From Acanthaster planci (Eukaryota; Echinodermata; Asteroidea; Valvatida; Acanthasteridae): 64,000 nucleotides of DNA. A model generated the notes under the pieces. The model saw nothing but the letters and a program-made list of their open reading frames with translations, had not been told where the DNA came from and ran no database searches. The stretch is from contig NW_019091563.1 in NCBI RefSeq assembly GCF_001949145.1, forward strand, positions 274,053 through 338,052, read 5' to 3'. The position numbers were made by a program, and so were the translations under genes. Below, piece after piece: positions 23,601 through 37,679 of the stretch (its first letter is position 1; each line of letters starts with the position of its first letter).

Positions 23601-26600
23601 GGGCTCCCTCGCAGTGACACAAATAGTAGGGTCATAAGAGGTAATAAAAGCATGGACCGATCTGGCTACTACTACTAGCCTAAAGGCAGACGATGGCAGG
23701 ACCCTCCTTGATCTGCTGCTGTGCATGCTATGCGCATCAACAGAAGAAATATAACTCGCTTTGCGCTAAGAGAGAAGCTGATACCACAGTGCTTTCAAGT
23801 TGCAGGAAATGTCATAACTGTTTCCTGCGTAGAGACAACATGATTCTGCAAATTTGTAGGTTTTTCATTCAAAAGAAGGAAACGATTCTCTCGTGTAATG
23901 ATATAACAATTTTAGTTGCAAATTTACTCTTCTTTAGAACTGTCCTCCTGACGTACAAAAGCGTTTTTCCTGAACAGTTAAAGGTAATCAACGTTTCATT
24001 TATTTTATGAGTCCATTTATAGTGTATTAGAGGATATAAGGTGTGACGATCTGGCATCTGCCGTTGCAACCACCGTAAACTTCTTTAGAAACAGTCGTCT
24101 GAACCACCAAGACAATTACACAAACGTATATGAGAACGAATCAGGTGAACAAGCAATTTCTGTTCGTATAAACCACGGGTCTTTCTACGCCCTAAAAATT
24201 CTATAGCCATCCAGGTGAGGGGCATGCGCATGAGGGGTACTTCAAGTTGCGACAAAGCTGAACATTAAGGGTACCATAGCCAGGAGGCGAAACGGAGCGG
24301 TATTATCCCACATAAAGGGTTAGAGACAAAGGGCCTTAAGCTGGCCTAAGTCCTTGGACAACACGTCTGAGACCATGGAGGTGTATGCATAAGTACAACA
24401 AAGGAATTTTTTTCTTCTTTGGGGGCTGGGGTACGCGGGGGTCATGAACTTGGTTCGGGAGGTATAAATGGGTCCTTTTGCGGGGCAATGAACGCCCGTA
24501 GAATGACTATGGGGTTGGCCTATCTGCACTTTGGGTCTACAGGCAGATGTTAACACACAGGCAGATGTTATGTCGCTAAACAGAAAAAGAACAAATTTCA
24601 GCTTCAAAGTTTGGGTAAGTAATGAATTGTCCCTTATGCAATCGGTGTTTTAGTATTTTTAATGAGTGTTCTTAATCTGCCATTTTTGCATAATAACATT
24701 TAATTTATCATCATCCTAAAAGCTGTAGTTTGTAGTGGATGTGCTCAACAATGCACGACAAAACAATACAGACAACAGCAATTATAGAATCTGAAATGGT
24801 AACATTAATTGGATATACAAAGGTTAAATTAAACAAAGAAACATATAAAATCCATTTTAAAAATATAAGGATGATAACAATAAATAACAATAATGTATGT
24901 CTGGCTTTTTCAAGAGCGCAGAAATACTATAGGCGCTAATGGGAATCCTTGGTTTCGCCATAAAATTAAACAATGTATGAAGATTATACATTGAGAAATT
25001 GATATAATGAGAGAAAAGGGTTATCCTGGAGCATTTTGTGACATTCTTGACAATAGACGAAGATTGATCGCGGGGACGAACGATAATTAGACTCCAATCG
25101 AGCAAGCACAGTAATGTCTTTGTGTTATAGGATCCGTCCGATGCCTTGATCTGCAAAAACGTTTATTGTAGCTGACGTACGGGAAAGGAAAAACCCAATA
25201 TCGGCTTTCCCTTATTTCTGAAAAGCTAAGACCGTCCAGGAGCCATTTGTAAGAGTGCAAATAGAAACCCAATAACCCCAAATCTCTGCAATTCAACGAC
25301 CAAATAAAAAGCCCTTGCGATTTAACGGTTAGATTTAAAACTTCATTGGAGCCTATATCCACGGATGCTTACGTATTTTGACAGCTATGACTGAAAGCGG
25401 TGATAAATACCGCGTGAAAGGTGATTTTCTGTGGGTGTTGGGGGGTTTTTGTTTGAGCGGTTGTGCCCACGTCGCTTCTGGTTGAGGGCACGGGCGGGAT
25501 TATTCGCGGTTAAATCGGATCAAAGTAACGGCTGAATGGGCCGCAGAAATATGAGTAAAATCCCACTATAACAGGGCGCAATTAGCTTCTGAAAATGACG
25601 GGGAACTTGCCCCGGGGGCCTCTTCACTCTGGGTTGCTTCGCCGTTTTGAACGGCATTATTTTCTCGAATCCTGTGAACGAAGGGATTCTAAATGGCAGG
25701 AGCATTATGCAGGGAAGCGCACACCTGTGAATGAAGTTCAAGAGAGGAAGAAAGAGCGAGAGCTGCGGCGTGATTCAAGCCAGCGATCAGTGGGGTTGAC
25801 CGAGCCTTAATCACCGCCAACTCGGATCGCATCCAGCCCGCTTGCATGGGCCCCAGAAGTAATGCGAATTCCCTCCTTACAGTGTAACACTACACCGCTG
25901 ATTAGAATTTAATTGAACATGAAAATATTACACGGGATATAGCTGAAAGATTCTGGGCCACGCTTGGAGCGAGAACTCAATGGACACTCGTGAATTGCAA
26001 AGCAGCTTCAGTGACGTGGCACTGCCAATTCAGCATCGACAAGTCCAGGGGTCTATTTCAATCCGAGATGAGGTGCACTTTTGTATATTCAAGCAACAGC
26101 AGACGAGTATACACAGTGCAGGATCTGAATTTCGCACACAGCCTCGCGATCAATCTTAATTGATGCATCTAATTTTAAAACCCCGAACATGAATTTCTGT
26201 AAGCCCAACGGATAGAAAGCATTGCCCTAGATTTTCTTTTCTTTTTTTAACGTTTTTTAATCAACAAGAACAAGGATGGCTACGAAATCACAGAGACAAG
26301 GAGCAACACAAGCGCAGATACGTGCTCAAGCGTCTTAAACCCCCTCTTACCGACCTGAGGCCCCTCAGAAAAACAGACATGATCAATTTGGGAGCAGTTC
26401 AATTTTGAGACAAAGCAGGCCCCTACATACTTGCCAGGATCGCGCGGACTCCATTTTAATTAGACGTGACCACCGCTGTCTCCAGAAATCCAGCCCGATC
26501 ATGTCCGCGCAAGTTTTAGGGCGGGTGTGATCTAATAAGCGTGATAGGTGAATGATTTATTTTCCTGTTGGAGAAAGAAGGGGTTGCGGGACCACCAAAC

Positions 26601-29600
26601 TTTAGGTTAACTTTGAAGCGGTTTATTCCTACTCTGACATGATGTACATCATGACAGATCTGTTAATTTAATATTCCGATTCAGCTCATGCGAGCTTAAC
26701 AACCTATATCAAGAACAAGATTTCCGTTAATAAATACAACGGATGATATGCACCCCCCGTGATGCAGTCACAGATTCATAGACTCTGGCTTCAGTGATTT
26801 TATGGAAATGTCCCGAAGATCCACAAATCAATCGGTTGACAAAGAGTATAAACTCGTAAGTGATAGTGGTTCGATAAGGTCTATAATACACTTTGACAAA
26901 TCGTGTCATTCACGGTTTGATAAAATATCCCCAACGTAACGAGCTTCGTTATAGAAATAAAACTGTAGACTTCAGGATGATGTGTTGGCATAACGGAAAT
27001 AAATTAATGTGTATACAGAACAGGTTTTTGCATCGAGAGCTTAATAAATTACTGAATACATGTGTATGGAGGCACAAAAATGTGCATTCAAAGATGTGTC
27101 TGTTTTTATACACGTACTGAAATAAATTTGAAATTCGGTATTTGGTGGTGCCAGAAGGCCCATACTAAAGCTATCTCTCGCAGTTATCTTAATTATCTTC
27201 AAGTTGGAAGTTCGTCCTCCATATTAACAATGGTTTGCAATCTTAGCACCTCGCTAAATATTAAATGAAACGGAACGGAATGTGACAAAAAATCTATCAA
27301 CCTCCAATCCAGATTTGAGGAACCATTTCTGGTGCAGTTAAAGGAAGGGAGACGAAAACTTACAAAAATCTTAAAATTTTACACTTTAATTAAGACTTTA
27401 ATGAGACTCCACGAGAAAAGTCAAAGTCAGAAAAACTGCAACTGCGATGTATGATGGCACCGTGCGGTTCATGAGTTTAGATGCTTAATGCTTAATCTCG
27501 TGATGGTGCTATGCTTTTTGCATTTTTTTTTTACTTTTTCTGTTCTGCTGGGGGATGACAAAGCCTCCACAATCCATCCATCTTGGTAGTAATTGGAGAA
27601 TGTTTTCATAAAGAGAGGCCCACCCACAAATAAACAACATAATTAAGCTTCATTTACCACGCCAATGTCACAACACAACCTGACAGAAATATTTAAATAC
27701 ACAAAATTAGAATTAGTCACCGCATTCCTCCAAAATTATCATTCAACCTTTTTCGTTCCAACTTTCGAATGCTTAGAAATTGGCTCAGTAGGGCGTAGCG
27801 GATACGACAGCAGGACTCAGTCCTTTCCTAACAAAGGGAGAAAAGAAAAGAAAATTGGGCTAAATACGAAAGCAAACACAGGGGTGCATTTATCCTCCGA
27901 GTTCGAATTTACCTGTCAAAAGCCTCCGGGAACACAAAAAGTGACAATCCGCAAGACAAACACATCAGCCTTAGCTGGAGGGCAGCGCGCAGGCCTGACC
28001 GGTTTGTGACCAGAAGTGCGATAGGTCATATGACAATTACAGATGCATTCTGGCATTCAGCCATAAATCCTTCTATTTTCATTACAATTAACCTTGCTCA
28101 GTGGTGTTCCCGCTTCGGCCCTGAATTCCATTGCACCGTTATAGGTATCTGGTTTTAGATTTACTGGCTCAGTATGTCGACATTCTGGTTCTGTTAGCGT
28201 AAAGGAAGACATTTTGGTAAGGTGGTCATCAGCGGACGAGACCTCACACACGTCTGATCAACCACTTGAGAGTCGCAACCTCATGGGCTAATTCGTAAAC
28301 TTAGCATCTGAACCAATGATATGATCATTTTAAAAACAGATTGACGACCTACCTACAAGAGCAAAAAGGATCGAGTTGAACTTCATGGAAATGAACAATC
28401 TTGCACAACTCTTATTATACAAAATGAAGAGTCGGTGTTCATTTTGAAACCATATGCATGAGCAAAGAGAATTCGAATTCCTGTAGGCACTCCTCGTTTT
28501 GGCATTCGTGAATATGAAACATTTTGTGACATTCGTGCAATGTTTTTAATTAAATGTGTTCTATAAGCAAAACAATTTTTGTGGATTCCTCTTACCTTAA
28601 GATTTTCCTCACGCTGTATTTTCCTTCTTTTCACTGCCAGTTCGATGTGTGCAAATGGTTGCCCGTAGTCGAAACTGAAGGTAAAAAATCGGGAGGGAAT
28701 TCTACTTCCAGTCACGGTGATGAAGCTGTAGACCTAAACTGAATGCGTAAAAGTACACAATTCAATATAAGTAAAATTGAAGGCTCAAAGTTTGGAAATG
28801 AAGCATGAAAGTGACGAGAATGAGAGGAATCCTTGAAGCACGAATGCAGCTTAACGAATTTGCTGCGTTGACGAAGTTGGCTAGAAAACATATATTGAAT
28901 GCTCCATCACAACAAGGCATTCAATGGGGACTGAGTTGGCAGGAGAATTCGGTCGACATGTGAAACTTTACTGGCTTTTCTCTCCATTTTTGGAACTATT
29001 TTTGAAAACACTACCCCCACCTTTCTCCTTAGATAGTAACACTGAATGTTCTTGTCATCGTTACTAGTGACAAGCCAGCTGCCAGGATTCATGGAGGGGT
29101 AAAAAATAAAGGGAGCGCAGAAAACAATAAACCTTTATAGGGTCACTGGAGTTTTAGCACAGGAAAACCGCCAGAAGACGTATTCTGACAAGGTGGTGAC
29201 CATAAACACCCAAAGACACACATTCCAGAAACCTAAAAGTGTCCGATTTTTTTCCTCTTAAAATCTGACGTTTGCGCAATATAGAATTTTGTTCGGGCAA
29301 AGGAGTAATAATAAATCGATACTTCGAATAAACTTCGAGCTTCTAGAATTGTTAGATTAAGCACTCTGCATTTATTCGCAGGAATCTCAAAGGATGGAGG
29401 GCATCCATTCTTCTTTTTTTCTATGAACAGAACGATGGTGCAGAAGCAGTCAATACTGATTTAACACCTCTGACACACTGAAAATAACACACAGCGAATA
29501 CATTACCTTCCAATGCTGACTTTCCTCCCCAGCAACCTTGCCACTCTGGCAGGACATCTGTCTTACTATCTGAAGTTTCGCCTAAACATTATGGAAAAGT

Positions 29601-30323
29601 CACATAAGAGCACGGCTCGGAGCTTTACGCCGACTTGTATTGACCGAAAAACATTTTTACTTTCTGCTTTGTGTGTATTATTCGTGTTGCACCACAAAAA
29701 CGAACACTTCAGGAAAACCAAACAAGCACTAGACAGCTTTTAAACAGAAGGTGGACGCTTTATAAGAGTTCACTCACGGCGCTCCAACCACCATGGAGAG
29801 TTGTATAAAACACTTCGAGTGTCACTCCGTTCACCCCCTCTCCCTTGCGATGAAGCAGTTTAGAAAATCGATTTGCCAGAGAGGCATGCCGAAATTGCAG
29901 CTCACATACTTTGGAACGAAGAAGGTTTGCGTATTCAAGTCGATCTCCATCTTGATAAAATATTAAGGAACTTAGATGTGTAAAGGTGGTGGCTACATAG
30001 ACAAAATATTCAGTCGTACATGACATCTCATTTTGCGCAGAAATTCACATTTTTTTCTGGGATGTTGTAATTCTATGGCAACGTTTTACGATAATTATCA
30101 TATATTTTGATAGGTTCATGGCAGCAGATACTGTCTACTTTAAATTTCTCTTTTTAATACCCATTTCCATTAGACCAGAGTGATCACGTGGTCGGTGAAT
30201 GAAAACAATACTACTCAACATGACTTGAACAATTGTCTGGAAAAATAAGTTTATTTCTCATTTTCTCTCTTAGTGCGCAACGCAGAAATGTCAGTTGGGA
30301 AAATTATGGGTGAGGCATCAATC
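20641..30323. other. Long non-coding interval, no gene recognised
   Basis: Nearly 10 kb without a recognisable coding exon, RNA gene or clear transposon end. Open frames are all short (up to about 115 codons) and none shows a domain. Parts (for example 25-26.5 kb) are more complex and less AT-rich than the rest and could hold regulatory elements of the downstream homeobox gene, but that is only a positional guess. Confidence 0.5.
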
Positions 30324-31342
30324 AGTGGTAGTCCACTATTATGGAATTCGATATCTGCCGTCGTCCGTCGTCCGTCACCTGTAGCCCGTATTTTTTATAT
30401 ATATATATATTGCTGGAGAAATTGCACCATTACTTGTGGTTGGTGTTTATTTTTTCGGTTCTGTTGTGTAAGTTATGAAAACTTGTTCTCAGGATTGATA
30501 TTGTTCTTATGTAATACATTCCTTGCACTCTCATCAAACTCCATTCCAAGGTTTACCTCTTATTTCTGTTTTTCTTCTTTATTTTCAAGAGAATTCCACC
30601 AGACTGAAGCGTACTATCTAATACGGTATGGTATACACCACATACTGCAATGTGGATGTTATAGTTTAATTCATTCTTACCTCTAAACATGACATGAAGG
30701 TATGCAATGTTTCATCACTTGGAGAATTCCTTCTTAGGTTCTTTTGTTGCAGGACTCTGTGCAATGTTCGGAGGCTTGGGAGAAACCCCCCAAAGCAAAA
30801 CAAAACAAAACAAAACATAAATTTCAATCAATAGCCCGGACACTCATGTATCTAGAAACAGAAATTGGGCTTACAACTTCTCTGTTTTTTATACCACAGA
30901 ATATTTGCTTAAAAGAATATTTTTTAAATGAATGGAGGGGGATGAACTTCTCGGCTTCTGTTTTTTTATAAACAGTGATCAAATGGGTTGCATATGACCT
31001 GCCAAAACCAGGGTTTAAACACCGTTATAATTCCGTTCACATCTACGGATCTTTTCTCAATAAGGCAAGTACACATCCCGCCTGCAAAGTATATACCAGT
31101 CCCATAATTAATGTCAATCATGCTAGACTATCCCTGCCCCTTGACAAGAAAATGTCACCTTTCTCAGAATTTAACCTAGTGTTTTTAGGGGAAACATTTT
31201 TAGGAAAAATGTTTAGGTAAACTTATCCGCAGTGCAATTTACGACGGGCGAAAATGGCAGAATTGGGACACAACAAAAAGCAAGAGGCGACCGACGACGG
31301 GCGAGGGGCGACGGTAGATATGGAATTCCATATACTACCACC
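30324..31342. mobile_element. CGTCG-rich inverted-repeat (foldback) element, 1.0 kb
   Basis: The left end GTGGTAGT...TATGGAATTC-ATATCT-CCGTCG (from 30325) has its inverted partner at the right end (CGACGG-AGATATGGAATTCCATA...ACTACCAC, ending 31341). Inside both ends are CCGTCG/CGACGGGCGA words similar to those of the 13/16 kb arms. The element contains a (TA)n run at 30396-30410 and no recognisable transposase. I infer a non-autonomous DNA transposon; the family is unknown and no target duplication is clear. Confidence 0.72.
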
Positions 31343-34300
31343 GATACCTTTGAGAGTGTTTCTGCGTAAGTGCATGACTCCCTCACTTGTGTGTGCCCAC
31401 ACGCTGGAGGCGCTATGGGAGCACGTTTGATTGGTAGTATTGGATGTTGAGAAAAAGCAACTTTTTCAATTTTTTTGCCAGATTTGCTGGGATAACAGCA
31501 AACTGTGGGTCCAAAGTTGTTCTAGGGTGGTGAAAATCCACGCATTAAGGGAAGGGTCCGACTTTTTCCATTTGCAAACATACAGCACTTTTCTCCGCAC
31601 GCCGCCTACGAGTAGTCAACGCGCAAATTTGCCGTCGACCGACGCTTCGCTTGAGGAACAGGTTAGCATGCAATTAATAATTTTAAGAGCGCCCCCAAGA
31701 GGCTAGATTTCAACTCCTCAAGTAATGTAGTTCTTGAATGCTGCCTCTCGATGAAAGGTGTAGCTTCAAATTGAAATTTGTACATTTTTATTTTTTTTCT
31801 TTTTAACATTTACAGGCTATTTAGCCCACCTGGTGCGTCTTCTCATGGCTATTTTTCTTTTTCATTCTGTAACTTTATATTGGTTTCTGTATATGTATTT
31901 ATTACAGTTTAGCACTCCATAACACCAGGCATTGTTCTTTGCAAGTACCCAAATTCACATTAACAACCATTCGTCATATATTATGAAAGTGTAGTAACTT
32001 TTAGATGGTAAAATACTCGCATGAGCGGGCGAAATACTGTAGTGCCTGGGTGAATATGGTCTTGTCGATCATTATTTTGCCACGGTAGACAGAAATCTAA
32101 TTGCATATTTGCAACTGAATAATGTCAATCCGTGTAAAATGAAATTTGGTCTTGTCACCGTTCAGTAGTGAAAAAATAATTAAGATTGTTATAATCAATA
32201 ATAAAGCCCGTGATCAAGAGTGACGTAATTATTATCCTTAGTGGGAAATACATTGCCCTAATTGTGCTCCCCATGTTGAAACATACAAATTCATTGGTCA
32301 TCTAAGCACGTATATTTCAATTTAGACAACTGCTCAGGCTGGTACAGATGGGGGGATTGATTGATCTTACAGGATCAACCTAGTATTTATTTTTTCAGTA
32401 AGTGATATCATATAACCACTTTTAACACCACCAATAGTGACTCAAGTGATTTTTCTTTCAGTCTAATAATGCACGTTGTGCCTTCTAACGAGACCAAGAT
32501 TTCTTAATTTTGGTAAATTTCACAAGTGACAGTTCAATGCAAATAGACAAATATGGCGACAAAATACACAATAAAGTTCATTTACTGCTAGATTTTGAAA
32601 CAGATATTCCCCTTTGGCTCTTCTTTTTCAAAGTGTGTAAAAAAATGTAGCTTCATCTCCTAGAACGGCCATTACAGGTTACATTCAATAAAAGCTAAAA
32701 TGTTTAGCCCCAAAATAAGTTTGGCCCTAGGAAAATTTGGTTCTGGATCTGCCCTTTGCCTTTTGCAAGAAATAAATAAATAGATAAATAAAATCTTAAA
32801 TGGAGTTCTGCTCCTGCGGAAGGCCGAAGTATACATGTTTCATTTTATTAGTTGTCGCTCGGTAAAAACGTCTGTTCTGTGGAGAAAAACGGCACCAACA
32901 TCAAGTTTCTGTTCAAATTTTGTGTTTGAGAGAAGGGAAGTTCACACACACACGTACATATAATTTGCCCAGTGTGTGTATGTCAACCCTGAATATCAAA
33001 CAGAAATAACAGTTCCTGTGTGGTTTTGCATACACGGGGTTTTGCACGGCATAAAGGAGACAATGGACCACCAGCAAAAAGACTCCGCCCCCAATTTGCA
33101 AAGACCGTCGCTGCGTGACTGACAGAAGTCTGTATAGGGCCTGAACTATCTTAGTCGACGTACGTCTGTAGCTTAGCACGCCTTCCAACATTAATACCAC
33201 CCAAAATATCCGTTCCCCCCTTGTGTGTGCATGGAAATCCTGTCCAGTAAAAAGCGTGTGAGGGCTAGGAAGGGAGCTCCATTTGTCGGTCCAACCCACC
33301 ATTCACATCGCTGTCGCCGCGTTGCATGAGCGGATCGAACAAGAAGTCCAACCGGTGTGAATCGTATGTGCCCCGTTTGCTTTCGCTGCGAGCTCCGCTG
33401 GCAATCTACCGTTGTGAGTCAGGCAGGCTCCACGACCAATTTGAGGATTTTCAGGGGAGTCTCCTGGACTTGTTTACTTCTGTTATCACTGGAGTGCTTT
33501 TGGCCAGAATTAGTCTGCGGTGATTTTTTCGTAAAAATCAGGTAAGCTTAAATGGCATAACTGTTTTGGCATAACTGTATGCAATACAGTATGATGTGGC
33601 TCAAACCAGTTTTAACTTTCGATATGATAGCGTCTTAACCTTTCACAACTTTTCTTAACAAAGGTTTTGAAAACAATATCAAAAGAGGAAAGTCTATTTT
33701 TTGTATTATTATTTCCTTCTATCCTTCCTTTTGCGGAACTCGTAACATGACTCAGTGGTTAATGGTTGTACTATGAAATTCCAATAGGCTTTTCTTTCAC
33801 CTGTTTGTTTTTAGTTTATTTGCTTGTTTATTCGCTTGCTTTTTTGCTTTTTTACTTTCTTGCTTGCTTGCTTTTGTGTTATCTGCTGTCCTTAGATGCC
33901 AAGGTTCTCTCCAAATTCGTGAGGGCAAACAACATTTTTCTGTTATCTGTTCAGTCTTAAAGGGGCTTGGGTACAGTTCATCTGATGGCAACAATTCCTT
34001 GTGTTTACGTTAGATGTTGTATTTCACAAAGTTTGCTTCGTTTACGTTCAGTTCAGGTTTCTCCCACAGTCGTGTATGCTTCTTTCAGACGCTTAGTGCA
34101 CTTAGCCCTGCCGAAGTTAGGATTTTTGTCAAATGCCGATAAAGCTAATTCAAATGAAGAATCATATGTGATCATTTGTTACTTCATTGGTAGCATTTTA
34201 AATGTTATTCTAATTCTTTGTAGTGTTACATGGTAATTTTTACAGGATATTTTTGCGACGTTCTTCCGTTTACTACGGTAAAAGTTTTCCAATGGGCCTT

Positions 34301-37300
34301 TTCTTTTTCCATGCTGCTCATATTTTTGCAGCGCATAGGTCCGCGGGATAACCCAGTATACTAAGCAACTACTTAAGTCGCGCTTACAAATTAAGGGGAC
34401 GAACCTAATCCCTTTGCTTTTTCTCCATATTTAGTTACAGTAATGAAAAAATGTAGAAGCACCCCCCACCACACACACACACACACATAGTACACACTAG
34501 CCGCTTCAGCCGGCATCTCGGTCAGTAATCGGAACAATATTTGGTGCCATATGGTTGCCAGCAAGCCTCTGCCTGCCGTTTATTGGTATAATAGACATAT
34601 TGCCGCCGGCTCTTTGCATTCACCCCCTCAGTTGTCGTCTGCCATTTCCCGCAGAAACAAATCTCGGGGAGATCTGTACAAGTGAAGCAATCACATTTTG
34701 CCGCTTTTAGGTGTTAATCGTGTAAGGCAAACAATCCTTAGTTTTTGGTGATTGAGATCCGAGGGTTTAAGCCTGTATGGTACCAGCCGGGCAGGACTTA
34801 ACATCAATCAAGAAACAAAAAACTATCAGAGCTTAGGACATTAAATCTAGACTGCGTCAAAAGGGATACTTGGGGGGTTGATTGAGATGGCTTTCAAGCG
34901 CCGAATGAACCGAGACGATGCGCATTATTTGAGCGGGACAGAAGACACGATAGACGGTCGGCTACAGTCACTAGACACGGTCAGAATGATCTTAAAACAA
35001 GAAAAACGCAGTACTGGCTTTTTAATTTTGACGCCATGGAATTGTTTAATCTTTCGCACATTTATTTTGTATGGTGTGTTAAGTAGCACAAGTCTTCTTG
35101 TAAAAGAAAATCGTTCATTATTTATCACAATAAAGAACTACGGAATAGGTGTAGGCCTATATTTAGTCTTTATTGATTTTGTAGCATGTAATATGCCTTT
35201 GGGACTGCTACTTGAAAAGGAATTTTGAGCAAAGACTGACCCAGATGTCGAAAATGGAATGTTAAAGAACTTGTCAAAATTTATTTCCAAGAACATCTTT
35301 GCATGGGTGTAGTAACTGTCACGTCACTCAATAAGCTTTGATTTATCAGTTCCAACCAAAAAGTCCATCCATTTGAATTAAATTCTTTTTGACAATGAAA
35401 AGCATAAAATCTTGATCACGGACGTAGAGATTGTGTAACTGTGGTCCCGAAGGAATACCCCCATTGCAACCTGTCTTTCCATGTCGCATCCTCCAAATCA
35501 ATCAAATCACCTTTCAGTCAAAACTGTAACAGAACAGTTTCTCGCCCAACAAAGATGCACACGCCGGTCAGCTCGACAAATGACATTATCCTAAATAATA
35601 GAGACGTTCAGAAGTGATATCGGCAACCCTTTCATTTGATCTGATTAAGCTGGAGATAGTACGCTTCAAAGTATCCCTCCCCTCTGATGTGTTCATTTCC
35701 CTGTCAATCCCCCCCCAAGAAAAGATGTCTCGTGTGGGGACTCTTTCGCAGAAAAGGTCTACCACCACCAGCAGCCCACCGACCGATTGGTTTTCAACAC
35801 GGCCAAGCCCCGTGCGTCCGTGCGGTGAATACGACCCTTCCTTTTCCCGTTTGGGATTTTGCTTCAACCTATATTATAACCAGTCAATTCAACTATCAAC
35901 TTCGAGAAGAATAGAAGAGAAAGGAGAAGAGAGAGCGGGAAAATTGAGTAAATTAAATTGTCTCCCATTTCACTGAGCAATTGTCGACGTCTGTTGCCCC
36001 GAACTTGAGAGTGACTTTGAGCGTTATTGAATGAAACCACTTGGCCACCAACCGTTGGTTCGACTGGTTGGAGGAGAACCCAGCCGGCGTTAAAGTAAAC
36101 TAGGCCCATCTGTCGTCTTAATGCAATGGCGTGCTAGGCCTTGTGATAATACTTCCATTAAACTGGTGGTCTTATGGTATAAAAGGCATACAACCTAACA
36201 AATATGACTTCCCGTCGACCCAGAGGGAGTACAGGCGCGATGTGTTGGGAAGGACGAACTGGAGGGCTCTCCGTCAAATGCACACGTGTAGGGATCCATT
36301 GGTAAATATTTGAAAGAGAAATTATAATACAAATAGATATCCACATGCGCGAATTCGTAGCAATGACTCTATGACTGTAGCAACTTCATAAAAGACCTAG
36401 TGTTGTTACAGTTATTTATATTTAACTTGTTACTCTGTTGGTCATTTTTGGGGGAGGTACGCTTTAAAGGTTTGCTTAGTTGGAATTAAAATCAACACAA
36501 TAGTAGTCTCTAAACTTCCACGTAGTCTGACACATGAGTATATGGAAAGACTTTGAAGTGACCGTATCATATAGAGTGAGTCTTGTGTTTTTGGTTTGTT
36601 TGTTTGCTTGCTTGCTTGCTTTTTTAAGTTTTTGAAAGAATGTATATCGACTTTGGATGTCTGGCTTCGTTTGTCATCCACATTAAATATAGGAATCCTT
36701 CATATTCGAGCTCCCCAATACCTCAGCCAATTCATCCCCCTCGAACAAACAGGTTGAGTTCTAAGATCCTCGGTTTCCTACCTTATAACAGAGTGTACCT
36801 TCGCCAAGGCAGCACCCACCATAACATCGCTGGATATCTTCGAGAAGAAACTGAAATCCCATTTACTCCACTAGTTATATTTCACTTTTACCGTATTACG
36901 ATTGTGTCCGTAGGCGTCTTGATCGGATCTCTGGACATCTGTGCGCTTTATAATCTATATATTATTATTACTAAGGTTATAAACTCAATTGTGGATTCAG
37001 CTTTTAAAGAAAGGGCGCCCAGCGTTATATTGGGAAGGCAAATTGGGTGATAAGAGAGGAGTCTTCCTTTCGGTGGTACTTTTTTTTTACATTTTGGAAT
37101 AATCAGTTTCCAAAAAAACAAAGGAAGGAAAGGGCCTCTTAAATAATAATCGAAAACTAGGACGCCACGTTGATCAACGTACACTTGTATTTTGGGAAAA
37201 CTCGGCATCGCAGTGTACGCTTTCAATCTAATACTCTGTTAAAAGGGGGTTGGACCAGTAATGAGCTCATCTATCCTCTCTACGTCCCCTTTTTATTCTG

Positions 37301-37456
37301 TACTGAATTTAGATGGGTACCATTTTTCAGATAGTAAATAGCTTTATGTTGCACGTCTTGGAACTAGACAGAAAGAAGTTTGGGGGTCGGGGCAGACCAT
37401 CAGTGTTGTTGTTGTTCAGCGTTTTATCGCAACCACGCAGACTAGTTGTCACTGTA
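31343..37456. other. Non-coding interval, no gene recognised
   Basis: No supported gene. Low-complexity tracts occur: TTGCTT-rich at 33820-33880, (AC)n at about 34470-34487, and a TTTG/CTTG run at 36590-36622. One short open frame near 33330-33540 runs up to a good donor-like ATCAG/GTAAGC at 33540, but no partner exon is visible. One TAGGCCTA palindrome lies at 35152-35159. Confidence 0.5.
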
Positions 37457-37679
37457 CGCCGCAATTGGTCGATCTGCATCATGATTGCACTGTCGCAGTG
37501 CACCATTGGTCGATCCTGTAGGAAATCTCGGACTTAACTTCCCACGTTTGGAAACAATCTTCCACAAATGAATTAAAAAGAAGAGGTGATCAGCCAATGA
37601 TGGAATCAACTACAGATCATGCCACAAGATCGACCGATCGCGGAGAGATCAGCGGTCGCGCAGATCACAATTCGCGGCG
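37457..37679. mobile_element. Small MITE with CGCCGCAATTGGTCGATC-type ends
   Basis: The left end CGCCGCAATTGGTCGATCTG is matched in inverted form by the right end, which reads CGCCGCGAATTGTGATCTGC on the minus strand. GATCGACCGATCGC words lie inside. It is 223 bp with no coding capacity. A related element with the same GCGCAATTGGTCGATC left end lies at 52468-52668. The target duplication is not obvious. Confidence 0.68.

Noticed and set aside
28057-28251. 64-codon minus-strand frame with a protein-like composition
   Set aside because: No family is recognised and there is no supporting splice or promoter signal; it is too short to call.
30273-30686. 137-codon open frame on the plus strand
   Set aside because: It starts outside and runs into the 30.3-31.3 kb foldback element, crosses a (TA)n run and shows no transposase motif.
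33326-33545. Candidate coding exon ending at ATCAG/GTAAGC (33540)
   Set aside because: The donor is good, but two overlapping frames are equally open, no domain is visible and no acceptor or partner exon could be matched.
34878-35228. 116-codon open frame on the plus strand
   Set aside because: No recognisable domain or exon signals; its second half is merely hydrophobic.
36640-37050. 136-codon open frame on the plus strand
   Set aside because: No domain, no splice or promoter context, and hydrophobic composition as expected from T-rich DNA. Length alone does not support a gene.
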